A stretch of 64,000 nt of DNA, from the NCBI RefSeq assembly GCF_965137005.1, contig NZ_CBCRXM010000007.1, forward strand, positions 1-64,000, given 5' to 3'. The position numbers and the translations under genes were made by a program. The DNA is from Sphingomonas_O antarctica. Lineage in GTDB: Bacteria > Pseudomonadota > Alphaproteobacteria > Sphingomonadales > Sphingomonadaceae. Within the stretch, counting starts at the first letter, position 1, and each line of letters starts with the position of its first letter. Below are positions 33,800 through 41,084 of this stretch, piece by piece. The notes under the pieces were generated by a model, which had not been told where the DNA came from, did no database searches, and saw only the letters and a program-made list of their open reading frames with translations.

Positions 33800-34606
33800 G
33801 TGATCCGCAAATTGTTCCTGACCCTGCTGTTCGTCGTGCCAGCGGGCGCTTTGGCGCACGAAATGTGGCTTGCCCCCGCCGCCTTTCGTTATTCCGGGAC
33901 GCAGGCCGTGGTGCCAACCCGCTTTCTGGTCGGTGACGCCGCCGACATCACGCCATGGCGCGTCGCGTGGGACAAGGTGGTGTCGCTCCGCAGCTATGGT
34001 CCGACCGGCATCGTCGATCAGCAGGCCAACCTTCGGCCCACGATGCCTTCGCTTGAGGCGGCTGCCGAAGTACAACTCACTGGGACAGGCACGCATATTG
34101 TCGCAATCGAGACGTATCATGCGGAGATTACGCTGCCCGCAAGCGCGTATAATGCCTATCTCGCCGAGGATGGCCTGACACCCGCCATCGAAGCCCGCCG
34201 CGCCGCGCATCTGGAGGCCCGGGACGGGCGGGAAGTCTATTCGCGACGCGCCAAAATGCTCGTCCAGCTTGGCCCGCGACCGACCGGCAATGTCACGCAG
34301 CCGATCGGCCAAACGTTGGAAATCGTGCCGCTCGCCAATCCGTTCGCGCTGCACAACGGCGACGTGCTCGCCGCACGTATTCTCTATCTCGGCAAGCCGC
34401 TCGATGGAGCGAAAGTCATGTTCGCCGATCTCGACCGGCCCGCCTCACCGCCCATATTCGCGCAATCGCGCGGCGGCGGTATCGTTCGGTTTGTCGCTGC
34501 AGGAAAAGGTCGTTCGCGACTTAGCGTGGTGTGGACCCGTGCGCTGGACGGCAATCCACGCGCCGATTTCGAGACGATCTTTTCCAGCCTGACGTTCGGT
34601 TACTGA
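33800..34606 (+). CDS. DUF4198 domain periplasmic protein
   Basis: A 268-residue protein with a signal peptide (VIRKLFLTLLFVVPAGALA) cut before HEMWLAPAAFRY, the typical DUF4198 opening. The middle is beta-rich, with YNAYLAEDGLTPAIEARR, YSRRAKMLVQLG and the closing RADFETIFSSLTFGY. Family members are linked to metal transport, but that is loose. GTG start chosen for the signal peptide; another GTG lies at 33776. It is divergent from the exported hydrolase (44-base gap) and converges on trpE with a 7-base overlap. Confidence 0.75.
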   Translation: MIRKLFLTLLFVVPAGALAHEMWLAPAAFRYSGTQAVVPTRFLVGDAADITPWRVAWDKVVSLRSYGPTGIVDQQANLRPTMPSLEAAAEVQLTGTGTHIVAIETYHAEITLPASAYNAYLAEDGLTPAIEARRAAHLEARDGREVYSRRAKMLVQLGPRPTGNVTQPIGQTLEIVPLANPFALHNGDVLAARILYLGKPLDGAKVMFADLDRPASPPIFAQSRGGGIVRFVAAGKGRSRLSVVWTRALDGNPRADFETIFSSLTFGY

Positions 34607-36099
34607 CCAAAGCCCGCTTCACCCGCCAGCCGGATTGCTTCGCGCGCGGCGGCAAACAGCGCGCCGGATTTGGCTTCGCATTCGCGCTGTTCGTTTTCGG
34701 GGAGGCTGTCGGCGACGATGCCCGCCCCGGCCTGGACGTGCATCGTGCCGTCCTTCACGACGGCGGTGCGTAGAACGATGCAGCTGTCCATGCTGCCGTC
34801 GGGGCTAAAATAGCCGACGCCACCGGCATAGGCCCCGCGCGTTTCGGGTTCGAGTTCGGCGATGATTTCGCAAGCCCGCACTTTCGGCGCGCCGCTGACG
34901 GTCCCCGCCGGGAAGCCCGCGAACAAGGCGTCGAGCGCGTCCTTGCCCGCGGCCAGCCGCCCCGTGACGTTGGAGACGATGTGCATCACATGGCTGTAGA
35001 ATTCGACCATATAGCTGTCGGTGACGGTGACGCTGCCGCCCTCGGTCACGCGGCCGACATCGTTGCGGCCTAGGTCGAGCAGCATCAAATGTTCGGCGCA
35101 CTCCTTGGGATCGGCCAGCAGTTCGGCGCGGTTGTCGGCATCCTCGCGCTCAGATTTCCCGCGCGGACGTGTGCCGGCGATGGGGCGGATGGTGACCTCT
35201 CCATCGCGGACGCGAACGAGGATTTCGGGTGACGAGCCGATCAGCGCGAAGCCTGGCAGGTCGAGATGGTAGAGGAACGGCGACGGGTTGATCCGGCGGA
35301 GCGCGCGGTAGAGGTCGAACGGCGGCAGTGCGAACGGCGTGGTGAACCGCTGGGCGAGGACGACCTGGAAGATGTCGCCGGCGGCGATGTAGTTTTGCGC
35401 GGTGGCGACCATGGCGGCGTAGCGCGCTGCGTCGAGCACCGGCGTCGTCCCGGCGGAGACCGGGACCGCTAATGTGCGAGCGCGACCGTCGTGAGCGGCC
35501 CCGGTCTTCGCCGGGGCGACGAGTTTCGCCATCGCGGTCTCGATCCGCTCGATCGCGCGATCCACATCTCCGTTCGGCCACACTGGTGCGACGAAGAAGA
35601 GTTGGTCGGCCAGCCTGTCGAACACCAGGATCAGCGTCGGCCGCACGAACATCATGTCCGGCAGGCCGATGGGATTGGCGGGCGGACGCGGCAGCCGCTC
35701 GATCAGCCCGACCGTCTCATAGGCGAAATAACCGACCAGCACCGCCAGCGCCGGAGGCAATTCGGGCGGCACGTCGAGGCGGCACTCGGCGACCAGCGCA
35801 CGGAGCGCGCCGATCGGCTCCCCCGCCCCGGCGAAGGCATCGCGGTCATGCGCCCAGTCGCGATTGATCGCCGCGCCATCGCCATCGGCGCGAAAGACGA
35901 GATCGGGTGCGAGGCCGAGGAGGCTGTACCGCCCGCGCGATCGCCCGCCTTCGACCGATTCGAGCAGGAAATCGCCGCGTCCCGGCTCGATCAGCTTGAG
36001 CGCGGTGGACACCGGCGTTTCGGTATCCGCGACGATACTGCGCCAGACGAGCGCACCGCGCCCGTCCGCGAGCACCATCCGCGCGTCTGCATCGCTCAT
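34600..36099 (-). CDS. trpE: Anthranilate synthase component I, with an in-frame repeat insertion
   Basis: Converts chorismate to anthranilate with TrpG. The 499-residue chorismate-binding enzyme has the feedback site segment LLESVEGGRSRGRYSLLG, then AGDIFQVVLAQRF, SSPEILVRV, RPIAGTRPRGKS, DLGRNDVGRV, FPAGTVSGAPKVRA and VQAGAGIVADS. Between the N-domain and the catalytic domain, the linker VAPAKTGAAHDGRARTLAVP and the residues after it are encoded by a palindromic repeat. It follows ppiD by 10 bases. No leader peptide or attenuator is visible. Confidence 0.97.
   Translation of the reverse strand: MSDADARMVLADGRGALVWRSIVADTETPVSTALKLIEPGRGDFLLESVEGGRSRGRYSLLGLAPDLVFRADGDGAAINRDWAHDRDAFAGAGEPIGALRALVAECRLDVPPELPPALAVLVGYFAYETVGLIERLPRPPANPIGLPDMMFVRPTLILVFDRLADQLFFVAPVWPNGDVDRAIERIETAMAKLVAPAKTGAAHDGRARTLAVPVSAGTTPVLDAARYAAMVATAQNYIAAGDIFQVVLAQRFTTPFALPPFDLYRALRRINPSPFLYHLDLPGFALIGSSPEILVRVRDGEVTIRPIAGTRPRGKSEREDADNRAELLADPKECAEHLMLLDLGRNDVGRVTEGGSVTVTDSYMVEFYSHVMHIVSNVTGRLAAGKDALDALFAGFPAGTVSGAPKVRACEIIAELEPETRGAYAGGVGYFSPDGSMDSCIVLRTAVVKDGTMHVQAGAGIVADSLPENEQRECEAKSGALFAAAREAIRLAGEAGFGQ
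35444..35520. repeat. 77-bp palindromic element inside trpE
   Basis: Arms are gtcccggc-ggag-accgggac (35447-35466) and ccccggtcttcgccggggcg near the right end. It has the same length as the tpiA-secG copy. It is read in frame on the minus strand in the same orientation as the gltX copy. Confidence 0.92.
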
Positions 36100-36109
36100 C
36101 GGCGAGCGG

Positions 36110-38041
36110 TCATTGCGCTCCGCCGGCTAGGCTCCGCTTGACCGCCGAAATCTTGGACGCGTCCCGCTTCACCCCGACCTGGGTGCGAACCGCGTTCATG
36201 AATTGCTGAACATATTCGTCGCCCGCGCTGCGCGACAACGCCTGTTGCACGCTCTGCACCAGCCCGCCCGCTTCGGCGAGGTTACCGGGCTCGACCTTGT
36301 CGACCGTGACAACAACCCAGCCGCCATTGTTCGGCGCGGCCAGCGTTTTGGCGCGGCCCGGGGCAATCGCGAACATCAGGGCCAGCGGCGGCGGCGCCCG
36401 GCCCTGATCGCGCAGGATTTCGAGGCGGCGCCCCCCCAGTGGCTGGACCGGCGGCAGCTTGACGCCCGCAGCGGCAACCGCCTGCGCCAGCCGTGTGCCG
36501 CTATTGACCGCGGCGGCGATTGTGTCGGCGACACGCTTTGCGGCCTGCTTGGCGCGGTCGATCTTGTAATCGACCAGCAGGCCATCGCGGATCATGGCGA
36601 ACGGCCGCGCTGCCGACGGCACGACCTTTTCGAGCTTCCAAAAGGCGAATTTGCCGTCGGCGATCGTTGCCACCTGCGGATCGTCGTCGGGTTCAGCCCC
36701 GAACGCGTCGCGGACCATCCCGGCATATTCGGGGGGCAGTTTGTACGCGACATTGTCCGGATCGGTCGCCGTCGCGGTCAGCGCGGGCGATTGCGACACC
36801 GTCAGTCCGTTTGTTTTGGCGACATCGTCGAACGTCGCGCCACCATCGATCGCATCCTGCATCTTGGCGACGCGATCGGCGACCAGGTCATTGGCCTTTT
36901 TCGTGGTCAGCCGCGTGACGATTTCGGTGCGCGCCACCGCCAGGGTCTTGGCTGCCTTGTCGACCACCTGATCGACGCGGAACACGACGAAGCCGAGCGG
37001 CGAGCGCAACGGCCCGCCGACTGCGCCCTTCGGCGCGGCGAACACCGCCGCCGCCACCGCGTCGCCCGAAATCTTGGTCAGACCCGCGCGATCGGTAGGC
37101 GGCAAGGTCAGCGGTTCGAGCCCGAGCGGCTTTAAGGCATCGGCGAACGACGCGCCGCCCTTGATCCGTGCGAACACCGCGTTGGCCGCAGCCTGATCGG
37201 CGATGACCGCTTGCGTGATGCCGCGCGTTTGGCTGGCACCGTAAAGCTGCGCGTTGCTCTTGTAATCGGCGGCAATCTCCGCCTCGGTCGGGACCGCATC
37301 GGCACCCACCGACGTCCGGTCGAACACCGCGTAACGCAGGATGCGGCGCTCCGGGACCGTGTAGTTTTTCAGATTGGTGCGATAAAATGCCGTCAATTCC
37401 GCGTCGGTCGGCGCCTGCAAGCTGGCAAAGGCGGCGGTCGGCACCGACGCCATTTTCCCGTCGCGCCGCTCGACCAGCAACGCGGCATAAGGCGCGACCA
37501 GATTGGCGGGCATCCGCGCACCGCCGCTGACCGGGATCAGCAGTTGGCGGGTCAGCGCTTCGCGTGCGAAATCAGCGCGCAATTCGCCCTCGTTGATCTT
37601 GCGCTGCGACAGGACGCCGAGGAAGGTGTTGCGGTCGAATTGGCCGGTCGGGCCGTTGAACGCGGGGATCGAAGCGATCTGCCCGTCGACCAGCTTCTTC
37701 GACGCGACCATGCCATTGGCGGCCGCGAATTCCTCGACCGCCCGGCCGTTGACCAATTGATCGAGAACTTCATCGACCCCGCCGCCCGCGACGAATCCGG
37801 CCATGTCGAGCGTCGGATTTTGCGCGCGGTTGGAATCGAGCGCGAGTTTGGCGCGGCGCTCGACCTCGACTTCCGAAATCGAGATCGACCCCGCCTTGGC
37901 GACACCGCCGCCGGTGCCGCTGGCCAGATTGCCGATCCCGCCGCTGCCGCCGACACCGGTGACGATGAACGCGAGCATGATGACGGCGAACAGCGCGAGC
38001 ACCGGCGGCGAGGTTAAATATTTGCGAAAGATCTTGAGCAT
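36110..38041 (-). CDS. ppiD: Peptidyl-prolyl isomerase/chaperone PpiD
   Basis: A membrane-anchored periplasmic folding factor near the Sec exit. The 643-residue protein has a cytoplasmic tip MLKIFRKYLTSPP, one membrane helix (about 13-31), then a SurA-N-like chaperone domain, a rotamase-like central region with FADALKPLGLEPLTLPPTDRAGL and GAVGGPLRSPLGFVVFRVDQV, and a second parvulin-like C-terminal half. Start at 38041 chosen so that the helix is N-terminal. It lies 10 bases upstream of trpE, an arrangement common in related bacteria. Confidence 0.9.
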   Translation of the reverse strand: MLKIFRKYLTSPPVLALFAVIMLAFIVTGVGGSGGIGNLASGTGGGVAKAGSISISEVEVERRAKLALDSNRAQNPTLDMAGFVAGGGVDEVLDQLVNGRAVEEFAAANGMVASKKLVDGQIASIPAFNGPTGQFDRNTFLGVLSQRKINEGELRADFAREALTRQLLIPVSGGARMPANLVAPYAALLVERRDGKMASVPTAAFASLQAPTDAELTAFYRTNLKNYTVPERRILRYAVFDRTSVGADAVPTEAEIAADYKSNAQLYGASQTRGITQAVIADQAAANAVFARIKGGASFADALKPLGLEPLTLPPTDRAGLTKISGDAVAAAVFAAPKGAVGGPLRSPLGFVVFRVDQVVDKAAKTLAVARTEIVTRLTTKKANDLVADRVAKMQDAIDGGATFDDVAKTNGLTVSQSPALTATATDPDNVAYKLPPEYAGMVRDAFGAEPDDDPQVATIADGKFAFWKLEKVVPSAARPFAMIRDGLLVDYKIDRAKQAAKRVADTIAAAVNSGTRLAQAVAAAGVKLPPVQPLGGRRLEILRDQGRAPPPLALMFAIAPGRAKTLAAPNNGGWVVVTVDKVEPGNLAEAGGLVQSVQQALSRSAGDEYVQQFMNAVRTQVGVKRDASKISAVKRSLAGGAQ

Positions 38042-38085
38042 CGTGCGGCCTTGAGCGAATTTCGGTTCGCCCATAGTGCGGCGCG

Positions 38086-38790
38086 ATGCACACACGCAAG
38101 CTGATCGCCGGAAACTGGAAGATGCACGGCACCCTTGCCGCATTGTCCGAACTCGAAGCCATTGTCGCCGCGACTCATGATGACGTGGATGTGGCGATCT
38201 GTCCGCCCTTCACGCTGATCGCGCCCGCCGCCGCGCTGGCCGGAGCAGTACGGATCGGCGCGCAGGATTGCTCGCCCCAGCCGCAGGGCGCGCATACCGG
38301 CGATATTTCGGCGGCGATGCTGGTCGAAGCCGGTGCCACTTTGTGCATCGTCGGGCATAGCGAGCGCCGCGCCGATCATGGCGAAACCGATGCGGTCGTG
38401 CGCGCCAAGGCCGAGGCCGCGCTCGACGCAGGAATGCAGCCGATCGTCTGTGTCGGCGAAACGCTCGAACAACGCGATGCGGGTCAGGCCGTCGAGGTCG
38501 TCGAGGGGCAACTCGACGGATCATTGCCCGAAGCGTTCGAACGCTGCGTCGTCGCGTACGAACCGGTCTGGGCGATCGGCACCGGACGCACCCCGTCCGC
38601 CGACGATGTCGCGGCGATGCACGCGGCGATCCGTGCGAAGGTCGGGCCGGACGTGCGGATTCTGTACGGCGGGTCGGTCAAGCCGTCGAACGCCGCCGAA
38701 TTGCTTCACGTCGCCAATGTCGATGGCGCGTTGGTCGGCGGGGCGAGCCTGACCGCCAGGGATTTCGTGCCGATCATCAGATCTGCATAG
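38086..38790 (+). CDS. tpiA: Triosephosphate isomerase
   Basis: Interconverts DHAP and glyceraldehyde 3-phosphate. The 234-residue TIM barrel is slightly shorter than the usual 250. AGNWKMHG carries Lys, VGHSERR the electrophilic His, VVAYEPVWAIGTGRTPS the catalytic Glu and loop 6, and ILYGGSVKPSNAAELL the phosphate site. Divergent from ppiD across 44 bases; followed by a palindromic repeat and secG. Confidence 0.97.
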   Translation: MHTRKLIAGNWKMHGTLAALSELEAIVAATHDDVDVAICPPFTLIAPAAALAGAVRIGAQDCSPQPQGAHTGDISAAMLVEAGATLCIVGHSERRADHGETDAVVRAKAEAALDAGMQPIVCVGETLEQRDAGQAVEVVEGQLDGSLPEAFERCVVAYEPVWAIGTGRTPSADDVAAMHAAIRAKVGPDVRILYGGSVKPSNAAELLHVANVDGALVGGASLTARDFVPIIRSA

Positions 38791-38792
38791 TC

Positions 38793-38869
38793 GTCGTCCC
38801 GGCGAAGGCCGGGACCGCTAAAGGCGGTCGTGCTTCGCCGCCAGCGGCCCCGGCCTTCGCCGGGGCGAC
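38793..38869. repeat. 77-bp palindromic element between tpiA and secG
   Basis: Two hairpins in inverted orientation: gtcccggc-gaag-gccgggac (38796-38815) and gccccggc-cttc-gccggggc (38847-38866). They are joined by ccgctaaaggcggtcg and matching sequence. It is the reference intergenic copy of the elements in gltX and trpE. The minus-strand frame corresponding to those genes is also stop-free. Confidence 0.93.
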
Positions 38870-38912
38870 GGGAGCGTTGCGATTCGCCGCTCGCGTCCTT
38901 ATGTGGCGCGGC

Positions 38913-39293
38913 ATGTTGACCTTCCTTCTTGTCGTTCAGGCGATCGTCGCCGCTGCCCTTGTCGGCGTCATTCTGATGCAGCGTAGCGAAGGCGGCGGGC
39001 TGGGCATGGGCGGCAGCCCGTCGGGCCTGATGTCCGCGCGTGGCGCCGCCGATTTCCTGACCCGCGCGACGACGATACTCGCCAGCGTGTTCGTCATTCT
39101 GTGCATCGTCATGGCGGTGATTTCGGCACATCGCGCGGCACCCGGTACGGTCGATACGTCGTTGAAGGGCGCGGTTTCCGGCCAGCCAACTCCCGCCGCG
39201 CAACCAGCGGCGAACAAGTCACCGGTCCCTCTCGGCGGCCAGGCGACTCCAGCGCCACAGCCGGCCACGCCGGCCCCTGGAAACGCGCAATAA
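38913..39293 (+). CDS. secG: Protein translocase subunit SecG
   Basis: Accessory subunit of the SecYEG channel, 126 residues. Two membrane helices (about 2-20 and 54-74) are joined by LMQRSEGGGLGMGGSPSGLMSARGAADFLTRAT, the conserved SecG loop. A Pro/Ala/Gln-rich cytoplasmic tail is normal for alphaproteobacterial SecG. It lies between tpiA and pyrG, the usual neighbourhood. Confidence 0.95.
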   Translation: MLTFLLVVQAIVAAALVGVILMQRSEGGGLGMGGSPSGLMSARGAADFLTRATTILASVFVILCIVMAVISAHRAAPGTVDTSLKGAVSGQPTPAAQPAANKSPVPLGGQATPAPQPATPAPGNAQ

Positions 39294-39308
39294 ACTGACA
39301 AGCGGGTT

Positions 39309-39327
39309 GCGCGGACGGGGTCCGCGC
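39309..39327. terminator. Hairpin between secG and pyrG
   Basis: A perfect 8-bp stem gcgcggac-ggg-gtccgcgc, 16 bases after the secG stop and 19 before the pyrG ATG. No T-tract follows, so it may be a weak terminator or mRNA end-protecting hairpin. Confidence 0.45.
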
Positions 39328-39345
39328 GGCTAAGCCCATTCTCCC

Positions 39346-40980
39346 ATGGCGCGGTTCATTTTCATAACCGGCGGCGTGGTTTCGTCGCTTGGCAAAGGTC
39401 TTATGGCGGCGTCGCTCGCGGCGTTGTTGCAGGCGCGCGGCTACAGCGTGCGTATCCGCAAGTTCGACCCCTATCTCAACGTCGATCCAGGCACGATGAG
39501 CCCGTATCAGCATGGCGAAGTGTACGTCACCGACGACGGGGCGGAGACCGATCTCGACCTCGGTCATTACGAGCGCTTTACGGGCGTCGCGTCGCGCCAG
39601 TCGGACAACATCACTTCGGGCCGGATTTACCAGCAAATCATCCAGCGCGAGCGGCGCGGGGATTATCTCGGTGCAACGGTGCAGGTCATTCCGCACGTCA
39701 CCGACGCGATCAAGGCGTTCGCGCTCGACCAGACTGAAGATGTCGATTTCGTGTTGTGCGAGATCGGCGGGACCGTCGGCGACATCGAATCGCTGCCGTT
39801 CATTGAAGCGATCCGTCAGCTGCGGAACGATCTGGGTCGCGGTAACAGCGTGTCGATCCATTTGACGCTGGTGCCGTACATCGCGGCGGCGGGCGAGCTA
39901 AAGACCAAGCCCACGCAGCACAGCGTGCGCGAATTGGCGGCTTTGGGCGTTCAGCCCGACGTGCTCGTCTGCCGCTGCGAACACCCGCTACCGCAGAGCG
40001 AACGCGACAAGATCGCGCAATTTTGCAACGTGCGGAAAGAGGCGGTGATCCCCGCGCTGGACGCCAAATCGATCTATGGCGTGCCGATGCAATATCACGC
40101 CGAGGGGCTCGATTCGGAGGTGCTGCGCGCCTTTGGCGAGGAACCGGGCGCGGCACCGCCGCTCGATCGCTGGATCGACATCATGGACCGGCTGCACAAT
40201 CCCGAGGGCGAAGTGACGATCGGCGTGGTCGGCAAATATGTCGGGCTGCAGGACGCGTATAAGTCGCTGACCGAGGCGCTGGTCCATGGCGGCATCGCCA
40301 ATCGCGTGAAGGTGCGGATCAACTGGCTCGACGCCGAACTGTTCGCGGCAAACCCCGCGGACGTGGCGGCGATGCTCGAGCCGGTCCACGGCATCCTCGT
40401 CCCCGGCGGGTTCGGCGAGCGCGGTTCCGAAGGCAAGATTTCGAGCGTGCAATTCGCGCGCGAACGACGCGTGCCGTTCTTCGGCATCTGCCTCGGCATG
40501 CAGATGGCGTGCATCGAAGGCGCGCGGAATCTCGCGGGGATCGCATCGGCCTCGACCACCGAATTCGGCGAAACCGATGAACCGGTGGTCGGCCTGATTA
40601 CCGAATGGATGAGCCCCGAAGGCCTGGAGAGCCGCCATGCCGATGGCGACCTTGGCGGCACGATGCGGCTCGGCGCCTATGATGCAAAGCTCGGCGGTAA
40701 CAGCCGCGCGGCGACGATTTATGGCGGCACCGAAATCAGCGAGCGCCACCGCCACCGCTACGAAGTCAACGTCCATTATCGCGAGGCATTGGAAAAACAG
40801 GGCCTGATCTTTTCCGGACTGTCGCCCGACGGCGAACTGCCCGAAATCGTCGAGCGGCCCGACCATCCGTGGTTCGTCGGGGTGCAGTTCCATCCCGAAC
40901 TGAAGTCCAAGCCCTTCGCGCCGCATCCGCTGTTCGCCAGTTTTATCGAGGCGGCGGTCGCCCAATCCCGGCTGGTCTGA
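39346..40980 (+). CDS. pyrG: CTP synthase
   Basis: Makes CTP from UTP, ATP and glutamine. The 544-residue protein has an N-terminal synthetase domain (FITGGVVSSLGKGLMAASLAALLQARG P-loop, DPYLNVDPGTMSPYQHGEVYVTDDGAETDLDLGHYERF). The C-terminal amidotransferase has the nucleophile Cys in PFFGICLGMQMACIE and His/Glu in GVQFHPELKS. Normal length; start at MARFIFITGG. Confidence 0.98.
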   Translation: MARFIFITGGVVSSLGKGLMAASLAALLQARGYSVRIRKFDPYLNVDPGTMSPYQHGEVYVTDDGAETDLDLGHYERFTGVASRQSDNITSGRIYQQIIQRERRGDYLGATVQVIPHVTDAIKAFALDQTEDVDFVLCEIGGTVGDIESLPFIEAIRQLRNDLGRGNSVSIHLTLVPYIAAAGELKTKPTQHSVRELAALGVQPDVLVCRCEHPLPQSERDKIAQFCNVRKEAVIPALDAKSIYGVPMQYHAEGLDSEVLRAFGEEPGAAPPLDRWIDIMDRLHNPEGEVTIGVVGKYVGLQDAYKSLTEALVHGGIANRVKVRINWLDAELFAANPADVAAMLEPVHGILVPGGFGERGSEGKISSVQFARERRVPFFGICLGMQMACIEGARNLAGIASASTTEFGETDEPVVGLITEWMSPEGLESRHADGDLGGTMRLGAYDAKLGGNSRAATIYGGTEISERHRHRYEVNVHYREALEKQGLIFSGLSPDGELPEIVERPDHPWFVGVQFHPELKSKPFAPHPLFASFIEAAVAQSRLV

Positions 40981-41084
40981 CGCATTTCAGTCTAGCGTTG
41001 TCAGTTCGCTGGCCCCAAGTTTTTGTGTCTTTCTAAAGCCCACCATATCAGTGGACGATAGCCTCGATACATCAGGGGCGATTC

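Noticed and set aside
30248..38085. trp attenuator or leader peptide
   Set aside because: Upstream of trpE there are only 10 bases after ppiD, and the region upstream of the trpGDC operon has no Trp-rich short ORF with alternative hairpins.
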